Counted from the stretch's first letter, positions 44,806 to 54,369 are shown. The stretch is DNA of 64,000 nt from Pseudoalteromonas tunicata (GCF_002310815.1 NZ_CP011032.1:3750001-3814000); one strand, 5' to 3'. Notes: generated by a model not told the origin, from the letters alone. A program made the numbers and translations.

Positions 44806-45410
44806 CGCACTTCATGCTGCTGCTTTTCAAATACTAAAAGCTGGTTATTAGCAGGCATTACCGTATCACTGGTTAATGCTAACCCTACCGATTGTGCCAA
44901 TTGCACTACGTCTTCTATATTTCGAACACCTCGGGCGCTATCATGGGCTTTGAGCCACAGGTCAAACTGTGCATTACTCTCGCTGGTAAATTGGCCTTGG
45001 TATTTAAACGGTCCATACACCACTAAACGGCCTTGTAAAGCGAGGTGTTTACCAACACCTTGAAAAAACAATTTAACCAACTCCCAACTCATAATATGCA
45101 ACGTATTTGCGGTGAATATTCCATCAACTTGCACAACTGGCCACGCAGCGCTTACATCTAATTCAAGAGGGGGTTTTAAGTTGGGGCTTGGCAGCTCATT
45201 ACGCCACGCATTAATACCATAGTGATTAACGGTTAGATCTGTGGGTTGCCAAATTAAATGAGGTAACTGCGCTGCAAAAAATACCGCATGCTGACCCGAA
45301 CCCGAACCAACTTCAAGTACCTTTGAAGTCGTAGTAAAAATCTTTTTTAATTGTTCCACTATCGGTATTTTGTTGTTTTCACAGGCTTGTGAAAAAGGTG
45401 CTGCAATCAT
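44802..45410 (-). CDS. DUF938 family SAM-dependent methyltransferase
   Basis: A 202-residue class I methyltransferase. The family start FSQACENNKIPIVEQLKKIF and the SAM-binding motif VLEVGSGSGQHAVFFA are clear, followed by QPTDLT, FTANTLHIMSW (motif IV region) and LVVYGPFKYQG, all hallmarks of DUF938. The substrate is unknown. No close operon partner. Its stop overlaps the convergent upstream gene. Confidence 0.92.
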   Translation of the reverse strand: MIAAPFSQACENNKIPIVEQLKKIFTTTSKVLEVGSGSGQHAVFFAAQLPHLIWQPTDLTVNHYGINAWRNELPSPNLKPPLELDVSAAWPVVQVDGIFTANTLHIMSWELVKLFFQGVGKHLALQGRLVVYGPFKYQGQFTSESNAQFDLWLKAHDSARGVRNIEDVVQLAQSVGLALTSDTVMPANNQLLVFEKQQHEVR

Positions 45411-45614
45411 AATAACAACTTTGTGTTCAATGGATTGCCTTACTATAATTTATTTTAGCCACTGCACCAAGGTGGCAGCAAACTGCACAAAGCCGTTGCA
45501 TCTTGCATTGCACTACAATCAATCAAAAATAAAGTTGTTTAAAAAACAGTAAGTTAATATTTGGTATAAAAAATGCTGTTTTAATTAGCAACCAAAATAA
45601 TGAGGAATATCATC

Positions 45615-45824
45615 ATGAACCATATTTCATTATGTCAAAAGCTAGAAAGCTTTTACCCTGCCGTAGATCAAGCTTTATTTGAAAGTAATAGCCAATACCG
45701 TACTGAAGTACTCAATTTATTTGCTCAACAAGAGCAACAACTTGAAGCATTAAAAGAACAATTTAGCGATCAAGCCAGCAGCGGGATTACCGCTGAGCCG
45801 CGATTTGTATTGGGTTACAATTAA
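45615..45824 (+). CDS. small hypothetical protein, 69 residues
   Basis: Opens MNHISLCQKLESFYPAVDQA and is otherwise a helical, Gln/Glu-rich protein (FAQQEQQLEALKEQF), probably a coiled coil, ending FVLGYN. No signal peptide. I chose ATG 45615 with GAGGA about 9 nt upstream; an ATG at 45600 lacks a site. No family recognised. An AT-rich inverted repeat (CCTAATT / AATTAGG) after the stop may terminate it. Confidence 0.6.
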   Translation: MNHISLCQKLESFYPAVDQALFESNSQYRTEVLNLFAQQEQQLEALKEQFSDQASSGITAEPRFVLGYN

Positions 45825-45876
45825 TGAGTTGATAATGCCTAATTAAAAACAATAACTTTAATTAGGTATTTCCGGT

Positions 45877-46950
45877 TTACGTTTGAAGTGTTATCAGATG
45901 CTTAGTAGAAATATCAGCAATACTAGCACACCCACACAGCGCCATTGTGAGTTGTAACTCATCTTTTAAAATTCTTAGCATATGTGCCACCCCAAGCGGT
46001 CCCGCAGTTGCTAAGGCATACATGATTGGCCGACCTATCAAAACTGCATCAGCGCCTAGTGCCAACGCTTTAAAAATGTCGCTGCCACGGCGAATTCCAC
46101 TATCACATAAGATTAAGAAATCATTACCAACAGCTTGGCGGATTAGCGAAAGCATCATCACGCTTGCGGGCATGGTATCGAGCACTCGCCCACCATGATT
46201 TGAAACCACAATGCCAGCAACACCAAGCTCTTTTGCTAACATAGCATCTTCAACAGCAATAATACCTTTTAAAATCACCGGTAAATGCGTTGAGGCCATG
46301 ATCTGCTTGATAGTCTGCCAAGTCGGTGCAGCATTTAAACATGCCTGTAACCCCTGAGGTGATTGAGTCGCTGTGATGTTAACGGCACTGACGCCTGCGG
46401 GTAATACAAAACCTGCTCGCTGCTCTCGGTTGCGCAGCCCATTAATCGGCGCATCAACGGTAATCACTAACGCACTATATCCTGCGTATTCTGCACGTTG
46501 AATAAGTGCCAGTGTATCGTGCCAATCTGGTTGTACATACAACTGAAACCAGCAGTCTGCACTTTGTTTATAATCAATGACTTCTTCAAGAGCTGTGCTG
46601 GCTAAAGTACTTAAAATATAACCTATATCTTGTGCAGCAGCGCCTTGCATACTACCAACCTCACCACTTGGATGAGCTAATTTTTGATATGCTACGGGGG
46701 CGAGTAACATCGGAAATTGATGCATCTGTCCAAGTAAATTAACTTGGGTATTAATGTTCGTCACACCACTTAATACCCGAGGTATTAATTGCCAACGCGC
46801 AAAAGCACTTTCATTTGCTTGCTTAGTCAGCTCGTCAGCGCTTGCACCATCTATGTAGTGCCAAGCAGGTGATGGTAATAGTTGCTCAGCATAACGTCGG
46901 TAATCCGCCAAACAAGCGATATCGGCTGGGATTGTAGTGAGTGCACTCAT
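45877..46950 (-). CDS. FMN-dependent alpha-hydroxy-acid dehydrogenase/oxidase
   Basis: A 357-residue TIM-barrel flavoprotein that oxidises a 2-hydroxy acid such as L-lactate or glycolate. FMN and substrate residues are evident: the start DYRRYAEQLLPSPAWHYIDG, QLYV, ALVITVDAPING, the catalytic His in SNHGGRVLD, and RRGSDIFKALALGADAVLIGRP for the phosphate. No transmembrane helix, unlike LldD-type respiratory enzymes, so soluble. Its ATG overlaps the stop of the TPR gene by 4 nt, making it the last gene of the TonB operon; why is unclear. Iron-sparing use of flavin is one guess. Confidence 0.93.
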   Translation of the reverse strand: MSALTTIPADIACLADYRRYAEQLLPSPAWHYIDGASADELTKQANESAFARWQLIPRVLSGVTNINTQVNLLGQMHQFPMLLAPVAYQKLAHPSGEVGSMQGAAAQDIGYILSTLASTALEEVIDYKQSADCWFQLYVQPDWHDTLALIQRAEYAGYSALVITVDAPINGLRNREQRAGFVLPAGVSAVNITATQSPQGLQACLNAAPTWQTIKQIMASTHLPVILKGIIAVEDAMLAKELGVAGIVVSNHGGRVLDTMPASVMMLSLIRQAVGNDFLILCDSGIRRGSDIFKALALGADAVLIGRPIMYALATAGPLGVAHMLRILKDELQLTMALCGCASIADISTKHLITLQT

Positions 46951-48323
46951 GATTGCTGGTTACTTAAACGCTGTAAAATCTCAAGGTTATTTTTGAGATC
47001 ACTTCGAGTTGGATTTGCTTTTAATACTTTATTCAACAATGCCATCGCACTAGCGTAGTCTTGTTGATTTATTTCTAATTGCGCATGCCCTAACCATGCT
47101 TGTTCTTGCGTTTCACTTAAGGCTGCTGCACGAATAAAATATAACTCAGCACGGCTGTAAAGTTGCAACTTAGCAAAATGTTCAGCCAACGAAATTAATA
47201 CCTGACCATTATTAGCATTTAATTCAAGTGCTTGCTGGTAATGCTTTAACGCTGATTCGGCCTTATTTTGCGCAAGTGCAATTTGACCTTTAAATGTATA
47301 AAACTGACTTTGTGCCATAGGAGCCAACTGGTCAGGTCGGGTGAGTTGATTTAATAGCGCCTCAGCTTCGCTAAAGTTATTATTTTGGATCAACCAAGCA
47401 ATGGCATTTTGCAGCGCATCAAATTGCAAGGGATCGGTGTTTAATACGGTACCAAGCAATTGACTAGCTTTAGCAAGTGAGCCGTGCTGCAAATGCAATT
47501 GCGCGATTAAAATTAGGTTTTCTAACGCGCTATCACCTAACCGATGAGCCATTTCAAAACTAGCTAAAGCATGTTGATATTGTTGCAAACCGAGCGCAAT
47601 TTGACCACGACGCAGCCAAAGTGCTTTGCTGTCAGGCTCTTTACTAAGTAGCTCAGCGACTAATGCTTGTGCACTTGCTAATTGCTGCGATTGTACCAGC
47701 GCAGCGAGTAAACCTTGCTGCCATTGATGATTATTAGGCTCTAATAACAAAGCATTTTGATAACCACTCACCGCTCCCCAGGGCTGCTGAGCTTGTAAAT
47801 TTAAATACGCTAATTGGCCAAAAACTTGCGCATCGTATTGGCCAAGCGCAATGGTCTGTGCCAAATGCTGCTGCGCTAACTCAATACGTTGCTGCTGCAA
47901 ATAAATTACAGCTAAACTACGGTGTGATCTGCTTAAGCCCGGTGATAATTTTAGTGCTTGTGTAAAAATAGCTTCGGCTTTATCTAGTTGATCCAAAGCT
48001 AAATAAATTTGGCCACTGAGTTGTAACAACGCAGCACTTTTCTCAATCTTTTGGTAACTTTCAATTACTTGCGCTGCCGCTTGATAATCTTGTTTTGCCA
48101 GTAACGGTTTAAGCTGCTCAGCAAGGTATTGCTCAGCCATTGCTAATTTAGCTTCATGGTTAGGAATAACGATGCTATCGGCTTGAAATACCCATTGTGG
48201 TGAAGGCATTTTTATCTGCACATTGTTGTTATGTATTGAGTTTAAATTAGCTTGTTGCGATGCTTGTGCGCCTACTTGTAATGACAATGCACCGAGCACC
48301 AAGATTAAAAGATTTAATTTCAT
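46947..48323 (-). CDS. TPR-repeat protein of the TonB operon
   Basis: A 458-residue exported protein: signal peptide (MKLNLLILVLGALSLQVGAQA) and then at least nine tetratricopeptide repeats (A-x-x-x-A-L-x-L-x-P/N patterns, e.g. AIFTQALKLSPG, ALKHYQQALELNAN). Such periplasmic TPR proteins accompany TtpC-type TonB systems in Vibrio and Shewanella. Its ATG overlaps the tonB stop by 1 nt, and its stop overlaps the next gene. The role is probably scaffolding the energy-transducing complex. Confidence 0.9.
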   Translation of the reverse strand: MKLNLLILVLGALSLQVGAQASQQANLNSIHNNNVQIKMPSPQWVFQADSIVIPNHEAKLAMAEQYLAEQLKPLLAKQDYQAAAQVIESYQKIEKSAALLQLSGQIYLALDQLDKAEAIFTQALKLSPGLSRSHRSLAVIYLQQQRIELAQQHLAQTIALGQYDAQVFGQLAYLNLQAQQPWGAVSGYQNALLLEPNNHQWQQGLLAALVQSQQLASAQALVAELLSKEPDSKALWLRRGQIALGLQQYQHALASFEMAHRLGDSALENLILIAQLHLQHGSLAKASQLLGTVLNTDPLQFDALQNAIAWLIQNNNFSEAEALLNQLTRPDQLAPMAQSQFYTFKGQIALAQNKAESALKHYQQALELNANNGQVLISLAEHFAKLQLYSRAELYFIRAAALSETQEQAWLGHAQLEINQQDYASAMALLNKVLKANPTRSDLKNNLEILQRLSNQQS

Positions 48324-48955
48324 TATTTTTTAAACTCCACCGGCCATATAAAGCGCGCTTTCACCGCCTGACCATTTTTTTTAGGCACACTAAAACGAGA
48401 TGTTTTAACCAGTTTATGAATACTGCTGACCAGCTCAGGATGAGGATTGTCAGTAATGGCGATTAAACTCACTTGACCTTGTTCATCAATAAACACATCA
48501 AGCTTGACTACTACTTGTAAGATTCCTTGGCGTACTAAGCTATTTGGAAATTGCGCTTTAATCGGCGTTAATAGCTGAGGCAAACCATCAAGTTGATCTA
48601 AACCAAACGCTTGCCAATCAATATCAAGTTCGGCTTGCCAATCAGTAGGGGGTTGCGTCAGTAAAACAGGTTCTGGCGCTACAATATCGACCTTAACTTG
48701 CGGCACTAAGGTTAAGTTTAGTGCCGCACCTTGGCCTGCGACAGCTAAAGTTACTGTTTGCACTGGCGTTTGAGTTTGTTGTTGTACAGGTGGCGGTGGA
48801 GGTGGTGGCAAACTTATCGTATGCACTTGTCGCACTTCGACTTTGGCTTGTACTGCATTACTCAGCCATTGATTCAAAAACAGTAACGAAACCGCACTGC
48901 ATAACAGTAAACAGCTCAGTATTAGGGCGTAAATATGATGTCGCTTTAAACGCAT
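48323..48955 (-). CDS. tonB: TonB-family energy transducer
   Basis: A 210-residue protein with one N-terminal transmembrane anchor (about 10-30), a short proline-rich stretch (LPPPPPPPV, about 50-57), and a C-terminal TonB domain (about 140-210). It is much shorter in its proline region than E. coli TonB, as in TonB2-type systems. It couples proton-motive force from ExbB/ExbD to outer-membrane receptors. It directly abuts exbD. Confidence 0.9.
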   Translation of the reverse strand: MRLKRHHIYALILSCLLLCSAVSLLFLNQWLSNAVQAKVEVRQVHTISLPPPPPPPVQQQTQTPVQTVTLAVAGQGAALNLTLVPQVKVDIVAPEPVLLTQPPTDWQAELDIDWQAFGLDQLDGLPQLLTPIKAQFPNSLVRQGILQVVVKLDVFIDEQGQVSLIAITDNPHPELVSSIHKLVKTSRFSVPKKNGQAVKARFIWPVEFKK

Positions 48956-49357
48956 TTACAATACAGTCGCAATGTTAACGCTGCTCGCACCAGCTAGTTT
49001 ACTTTCATCAATGACTTGCACTAACAACTCTGTGGGTACTTGTTTATCGGCTTGGATCACCACAGGTTGTGGTCGATTTTTTAATAGCTGTGAGACCGTA
49101 TTACGAACGCCCGAAACAGTAATATTACTGTTGTCATAAATCACTTCACCACTATTGGTGATGGCAATCATAATGACATTACGTTCTAGTTTTTGGCTAG
49201 AAAGGGCTTGTGGCTTATCAACTTCAACACCTGTTTCTTTGACAAAAACGGTCGTAACAATAAAAAAAATCAGCAGGATAAACACCACATCAAGCAAAGG
49301 TGATAGATCAATATGCTGCTGTTGTTGCTCTAATCTTTTTTGTAAATTAGCGCGCAT
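48956..49357 (-). CDS. exbD: ExbD-family proton channel subunit
   Basis: A 133-residue protein with one transmembrane helix. D23 in HIDLSPLLDVVFILLIFF is the essential proton-carrying aspartate of ExbD/TolR. The periplasmic C-terminal domain follows (VVIQADKQVPTELLVQVID). Overlaps exbB by 11 nt and is immediately followed by tonB. Confidence 0.95.
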   Translation of the reverse strand: MRANLQKRLEQQQQHIDLSPLLDVVFILLIFFIVTTVFVKETGVEVDKPQALSSQKLERNVIMIAITNSGEVIYDNSNITVSGVRNTVSQLLKNRPQPVVIQADKQVPTELLVQVIDESKLAGASSVNIATVL

Positions 49358-49730
49358 TAGCCAAACTCTCTTTCACTAATAAGTTATTAAAATAACTCAA
49401 CAACAACCATGCAGGTACTGCAAGCACCAAGCCAAGTTGCGTGGTCCAAAGCGCATTAGCAATACCTTGCGTGAGCACACTACTAGCCGATAAACTGCCA
49501 CCTTGAGACATGGCAAAAAATGATTGTAACAACCCCATGATGGTGCCAAGCAACCCTAAAAGAGGCAGGGCATTGATTAGGCAACGTAATGTTTCTATCC
49601 ATTGTTGATCTTGTGCGCCCGAACCTTGGCTACGAAGCACCACAATAAACAGGCTTAATTTGTAATAAACAAACAATGCCAAAATCAAAATGGCCCACAC
49701 CACAACATTATCAAACGATTGAAGCTCCAT
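49347..49730 (-). CDS. exbB: ExbB-like proton channel subunit (short)
   Basis: A 127-residue MotA/TolQ/ExbB-family protein: a helix at about 9-30, a cytoplasmic loop, and the conserved pair LPLLGLLGTIMGLL and ALWTTQLGLVLAVPAWLLL. Short compared with E. coli ExbB (244), as expected for the ExbB2 component of TonB2 systems. The gene begins at the nucleotide after the TtpC gene's stop. Confidence 0.92.
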   Translation of the reverse strand: MELQSFDNVVVWAILILALFVYYKLSLFIVVLRSQGSGAQDQQWIETLRCLINALPLLGLLGTIMGLLQSFFAMSQGGSLSASSVLTQGIANALWTTQLGLVLAVPAWLLLSYFNNLLVKESLANAR

Positions 49731-51077
49731 TTATGCGGCCTCCTGCCAAGTAGATGATGTATCAGTATTTAATTGACTGAGATTAACCGCGCAGCTTTCG
49801 AGCTCGCCATAATAGGTTTTAGCGCGACGCGATAATAATGCATGGCATAATAATGCTGGGATGGCGACAACTAGGCCAAGCTCTGTTGTTACCAACGCCT
49901 CGGATATGCCACCCGATACCGCCGCTGCATCACCGGCACCAAACAGCGTCATTAATTTAAACGTTTCAATCATCCCGCTGACTGTACCAAGTAGCCCAAG
50001 CAGCGGCGAAACCGCGGCCGTTATGGCAATAGCACCAAGCCAATATTCCAATTTATGTTTATGGTGCAATAAAGCAGCAAATAATTGGTCATCACGACTT
50101 GGGCCTATATTGCTATTTAGACTAATAGCCAATAATTCATGCTGCATGCTTGATACAGCTTGACCAGCTTGCTGCTGTAACCCTTGTAACTCATGACTAG
50201 CTTGGGCGGCTGGTAAACTAAAAATATGCGATAAACGCGTGCTTAACCCAGGTAAAATTTGCGGTAAACGCCATAACTGAAAGGCTTTGGCCAACGCAAT
50301 CAATAATGCAAACACGCCAAAAGCTAAAATAGGTAAAACCCAAATGCCCCCCTTTTTAATATGATCAAGCATCGACTCCTGCGCCACTTGTAAGGTCATT
50401 GCACGTTCAAGGGTCGGATCAAATAGCACCTCGCCTTGACCTTGCTGCATTAAGGCTAATAATGCTTGGCTATCGCTTGTAGAAAAATTGAGTGCGACTT
50501 GCGCAATCCCCTGATTAATTTGATAGATCCCAGCCTGGTTAGTGCTTTCATCTGCAAACCAGTGCATAGGCCCAACGGTTAAGGTTTTTAATTGCTTTAG
50601 CTGTCCGTCTTGCAGTGCCAATTGCTGTAGTTGCCATTGCGGAGCACTCTTTTGGCTCAATTGCGCAAGCTGAGTATCAACTAAAGCAAGTATTGCCGCA
50701 AAATCAGTATTATTAGTCGCGGTTTTTACACCTTGCTGCTGCATAAAACGCTGCAATAAATTATTTTGGTAACTATATTGCTGTTGCCAATCGTGTAAAC
50801 GAGTTTGTAAAGTTTCCAAACTTAACGTTTGTTCATCAGTTGCACGCCGAGCAACGGCCGTTTTAGCTTGCAAAGCTAACACGGATTTTTCTAGTTCACT
50901 CAATTGCTGCTGTAAAACTGCATTATCTTTAGCAATACTTTGCTGCGTTTGTTTAAGTGCACGCTCAGCTTGTTGGATATCATTTATTAGCCCTTTTGTG
51001 ACGTCGTTATTTAAATTTACTGCAGCACCAGCACTTGTATACACAAGCAAAAAAACCAGCAGGATCAATTTATTCAT
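49731..51077 (-). CDS. TtpC-like ExbB-family protein with periplasmic coiled coil
   Basis: A 448-residue protein. Signal peptide (MNKLILLVFLLVYTSAGA), a long coiled coil (about 30-115, heptads with Q/L), a beta-rich periplasmic part, then three helices with the MotA/TolQ/ExbB signature (AVSPLLGLLGTVSGMIETF and EALVTTELGLVVAIPALL). This matches TtpC, which is essential for TonB2-dependent iron uptake in Vibrio. It overlaps the DUF3450 gene by 8 nt. Confidence 0.9.
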   Translation of the reverse strand: MNKLILLVFLLVYTSAGAAVNLNNDVTKGLINDIQQAERALKQTQQSIAKDNAVLQQQLSELEKSVLALQAKTAVARRATDEQTLSLETLQTRLHDWQQQYSYQNNLLQRFMQQQGVKTATNNTDFAAILALVDTQLAQLSQKSAPQWQLQQLALQDGQLKQLKTLTVGPMHWFADESTNQAGIYQINQGIAQVALNFSTSDSQALLALMQQGQGEVLFDPTLERAMTLQVAQESMLDHIKKGGIWVLPILAFGVFALLIALAKAFQLWRLPQILPGLSTRLSHIFSLPAAQASHELQGLQQQAGQAVSSMQHELLAISLNSNIGPSRDDQLFAALLHHKHKLEYWLGAIAITAAVSPLLGLLGTVSGMIETFKLMTLFGAGDAAAVSGGISEALVTTELGLVVAIPALLCHALLSRRAKTYYGELESCAVNLSQLNTDTSSTWQEAA

Positions 51078-51891
51078 GGCCTACCTCAATATTTAATAAT
51101 GCATCGTTGTGATTGATCTGTAGTGGTAAACGAATAAATGCGGCTTCGGTTTGTTGCTCAACCATTGCAATGGCTGCACTGATATCACCGGGTTGAAGCG
51201 CATCATTTTTTTGCCAGATCCAACCTTGATCCGTTGCCAAACCTTCAAACACTTCTTGGCCATCCAAGCTGATATACCAGCCTCTCGCTATGCCTAGGTA
51301 CAATTGCTTTACTAATTTTTCATGCTGATCTGGTGTCACTATGGTCGATTGTACAAACGCGATACGCTGATCAAACTCATTTAACTTAGTAAATAAACTG
51401 AGTAACAAGGCTAATTTGTCCCCTTCACTGGCGACAGCTAGATCGGTTTCTTGCAACATAATTTGCCACTGCTTTGCTAGTGGAGGAGGTAAACGATCGC
51501 GTAAATTATTTACTTTACTAAATTGCATAACCAGCCAGTTTTTTAACTGCTGCTGATCCCGTTCCATATCAGTTTGAAGCGCCAATAACTGAGTTCGTTT
51601 TTGCTCAACCTCGCTGCCCTTAGTATGATTTTGTTGCAACAATGTTTTGAGCTGTAGCTGTTCTTGTTTTAGCAATTCAATACGCTGCTGCAAAATAGGT
51701 TGCTCTGCAGCCCAATGGGCTTTGAGTGCACTTTGCTGCCCAGATAAATTAAGCCATTGCTGGACCAAAGCGTCAGCCTGCGCAACAGGGTTTGCGCGCA
51801 AAGTAACACTAAATAACATTGCCACCACGCCACTTAACCACAACAGATTATTAAAAGAAATTCGTCTGAGTTTTACGTTAGAAATTGCCAT
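51070..51891 (-). CDS. DUF3450 family periplasmic protein
   Basis: A 273-residue protein: a hydrophobic N-terminal segment (about 13-34, signal peptide or anchor), then a coiled coil (about 45-120, Q/L/K-rich) and a C-terminal domain (FDQRIAFVQSTIVTPDQHE, GWYISLDGQEVFEGLAT). DUF3450 proteins are routinely the first gene of TtpC-type TonB operons. It shares its promoter region with the divergent TonB-dependent receptor, across two Fur-box-like sites. Confidence 0.88.
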   Translation of the reverse strand: MAISNVKLRRISFNNLLWLSGVVAMLFSVTLRANPVAQADALVQQWLNLSGQQSALKAHWAAEQPILQQRIELLKQEQLQLKTLLQQNHTKGSEVEQKRTQLLALQTDMERDQQQLKNWLVMQFSKVNNLRDRLPPPLAKQWQIMLQETDLAVASEGDKLALLLSLFTKLNEFDQRIAFVQSTIVTPDQHEKLVKQLYLGIARGWYISLDGQEVFEGLATDQGWIWQKNDALQPGDISAAIAMVEQQTEAAFIRLPLQINHNDALLNIEVGHE

Positions 51892-51950
51892 TAAAAGTTC
51901 ATATTCCGAGCTGCTAGAAAAGTTTAAGTTAAATTTAACTTACGATTTGC

Positions 51951-51969
51951 AAATGATAACGATTAACAT
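51951..51969. promoter_or_regulatory. Fur-box-like operator 1
   Basis: AAATGATAACGATTAACAT resembles the repeated NATAAT hexamers of Fur sites (GATAAT-type) between divergent iron-uptake genes. It is less symmetric than the second box. Confidence 0.65.
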
Positions 51970-51996
51970 TAATATGCGCAACAATTTAAACGCTAT

Positions 51997-52011
51997 TGAT
52001 AATAATTATCA
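51997..52011. promoter_or_regulatory. Fur-box-like operator 2
   Basis: TGATAATAATTATCA is a perfect 7-1-7 palindrome matching the core of the E. coli Fur consensus. It stands 19 bp before the receptor ATG. Confidence 0.8.
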
Positions 52012-52030
52012 TTTATTGACGGAGAGTTTT

Positions 52031-54277
52031 ATGCGCGTTGTTAACAAAGGGCTAGCTTTACCTTTCACAAAAAAAATCATGACTCAGGCAGTTGCAATTG
52101 GTATTGCCTCAATAAGCTTAAACACCCACGCTAATACCGAAGTGAAAGAGCTAGCAACAACGGTGGTTAAAGAAGAAAAGAAAGACGATTATAAAGTTGA
52201 AAAAGCGTCGTCAGAAAAATACCAAACATCGTTACTCAATACGCCAAAAACGATTACTGTAGTCAATGAACAAGTATTAAAAGACCAAGGTGTGACAAGC
52301 CTAAATGATGCATTACGAAATGTAGCCGGCGTTTCAACTTTTGGTGCTGGTGAAGGTGGTGGTGGCAACATTACTACTAACGATAAGATTACTATTCGCG
52401 GCTTTAGTGCTAATGGCAATATTTATATCGATGGCATTCGTGATATCGCAGGTTACTCACGTGATATGTTTAACTTTGAACAAGTTGAAGTCACTAAAGG
52501 TGCAAGCTCTAGTATTACTGGTAAAGGTTCATCGGGCGGTAGTATTAACTTAGTAACAAAACAAGCCGAACAAGATGAGTTTAGTAATGCAGAAGCCAGC
52601 TATGATGATGCCGAGCGTTTACGTTTAACTCTTGATCATAATACTCAGCTCAATGAAAAAGTCGCATTACGAATTAATGGCTTGTATACACAAGGTGGCG
52701 ATGCTTTTGATAACGGTGTTGAAGAATACCAAACAACTGCAATTGCACCTTCTTTACGTGTTGATTTTAATGATAGAACATCACTTATTGCTGACTTGCT
52801 TTACATGAAACAAGACAATAACCCAATGTTAGGCTTACCTTGGGTGAACGCTGATGCAGCAGCACAACTAGGTTATAAAGAAGGCCCGCTACCAACTCAA
52901 TTTTGGAATAACTATTACGGTGTTGCCAAACGTGATTTTGAAGATGTATCGGTCAACCTAGCAACCTTGCTTATCGAGCATCAGTTAGCTGATAACATTT
53001 TATTACGCAGCCAAACTCGCTTAGCGAGTAACGAAAAACAATCAATATTATCACGTCCACTAGTGCGCTCATCTCGTGATGCTGAAACAGGAAAATATAC
53101 TTACTTTAATGAAATTAGTGTTGACTGGGTGCAAGCAATTGATCAAGAAAACGATTTATTTGTCACTCAATTTGATGCCATTTTTAATCTCGCAAGCGGT
53201 AATATCAAACATGATTTAGTCGTCGGCGCTGAATATTATCAAGAAGAAACGACTCGCTACACCTTATCCAGCAGCCTTAAATTAAACAGTAATTTTGTTA
53301 GCATTGATAAGCCAAATACAAATTCACCGTTTAGTGGTGAGATTAGCCGCAGCGGCGAACCAACTGTAGTAAAAGGCACTGGTTTAGCGCTTTACGCTCT
53401 CGATAGCATTACTCTGAACGATCAGTGGTTAGCAACTGTTGGTTTACGTTTTGAAGACTACCAAGCTGAAGGTTCAAGTTACGTGCGCCAAGTTATTGAT
53501 AATAAAAGAGTCAGCGTTTATGTCGATGATTTAAGTGCCGATGGCACTTTCTTTAGCTGGAATGGCTCGCTTGCATATAAACCTAATGCTCAAACGAACT
53601 ATTATTTTGGTATTGCTAACTCTCAAGATCCGGCTGGGGGTGACTTAGCCTTTAGTGGTAGCAGCTTAGAAGGAATAACCCGCGTCAGCAGCCTTGATCC
53701 TCAAGAAGCTAAAACCTATGAGTTAGGCGCTAAATGGGATTTGTTTGCTGAAAAATTACAAATCAGCACCGCGCTATTTTTAACCAAAAAAACAGTATTA
53801 GATACTGATCTTGATGGTACTTATTTCTTAGCTGGCGAACAACAAGCTAAAGGATTGGAGTTTTCTGCCAATGGTTCAATTAACGATCAGCTCAGTGTAC
53901 TTGCAAGCTACACACACCAAGAAACAGAAGTCACACAAGATTATAACCCCGATACGCAAGGCAATGGGTTAAGTGCTGCACCAGAGGATTCTGCAAACGT
54001 TTGGTTCAACTACACCTTAGACAAACTAAGCCTAGGTGCAGGTGCTCAGTATTCTTCAGGCAATATTTATTGGCGTCGAAATACCGCTTATTTTGATAGT
54101 GGCAGCCAAACGATACTTAATGTAATGGCGGGTTATGATGTAACCGATAAACTAGCGTTACAATTTAATATTGATAACCTAACCGATAAAGAATACGTGA
54201 CTGATTACAGTGCCCGTGGCCACTTCCGCCCAGGTAACCCTCGTACTATGAAACTGACAGTGCGCTATCAGTTCTAA
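52031..54277 (+). CDS. TonB-dependent siderophore receptor (Fiu/PiuA-type)
   Basis: A 748-residue outer-membrane receptor. It has a signal peptide (about 10-34), a TonB box (about KELATTVVKEE), a plug domain (about 55-190, LLNTPKTITVVNEQVLKDQG, IRGFSANGNIYIDGI) and a 22-strand barrel ending in the C-terminal aromatic (LTVRYQF). Start ATG 52031 has GGAGAG 4 nt upstream. Adjacent piuC, as in Fiu-YbiX and PiuA-PiuC pairs, suggests catecholate siderophore uptake. Two Fur boxes upstream imply iron repression. The ligand is not read from sequence. Confidence 0.93.
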   Translation: MRVVNKGLALPFTKKIMTQAVAIGIASISLNTHANTEVKELATTVVKEEKKDDYKVEKASSEKYQTSLLNTPKTITVVNEQVLKDQGVTSLNDALRNVAGVSTFGAGEGGGGNITTNDKITIRGFSANGNIYIDGIRDIAGYSRDMFNFEQVEVTKGASSSITGKGSSGGSINLVTKQAEQDEFSNAEASYDDAERLRLTLDHNTQLNEKVALRINGLYTQGGDAFDNGVEEYQTTAIAPSLRVDFNDRTSLIADLLYMKQDNNPMLGLPWVNADAAAQLGYKEGPLPTQFWNNYYGVAKRDFEDVSVNLATLLIEHQLADNILLRSQTRLASNEKQSILSRPLVRSSRDAETGKYTYFNEISVDWVQAIDQENDLFVTQFDAIFNLASGNIKHDLVVGAEYYQEETTRYTLSSSLKLNSNFVSIDKPNTNSPFSGEISRSGEPTVVKGTGLALYALDSITLNDQWLATVGLRFEDYQAEGSSYVRQVIDNKRVSVYVDDLSADGTFFSWNGSLAYKPNAQTNYYFGIANSQDPAGGDLAFSGSSLEGITRVSSLDPQEAKTYELGAKWDLFAEKLQISTALFLTKKTVLDTDLDGTYFLAGEQQAKGLEFSANGSINDQLSVLASYTHQETEVTQDYNPDTQGNGLSAAPEDSANVWFNYTLDKLSLGAGAQYSSGNIYWRRNTAYFDSGSQTILNVMAGYDVTDKLALQFNIDNLTDKEYVTDYSARGHFRPGNPRTMKLTVRYQF

Positions 54278-54291
54278 GTAATTAACCTTGG

Positions 54292-54323
54292 TAAGGCGGC
54301 ACTCTGCCGCCTTATTTGTTTTT
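54292..54323 (+). terminator. terminator after the receptor gene
   Basis: TAAGGCGGCA, 3-nt loop CTC, TGCCGCCTTA followed by TTTGTTTTT. A strong terminator with A/T pairs at the base. It lies between the receptor gene and piuC, so piuC may have its own promoter or rely on read-through. Confidence 0.88.
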
Positions 54324-54369
54324 GGTTAAATCATATTCGTTATCACCGACACAATTAATAAGGCCAAGC

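Noticed and set aside
51647..52030. Upstream extension of the TonB receptor frame into the DUF3450 gene
   Set aside because: The extension lies antisense to a real gene and across both Fur boxes; ATG 52031 has a proper ribosome-binding site and leads directly into a signal peptide.
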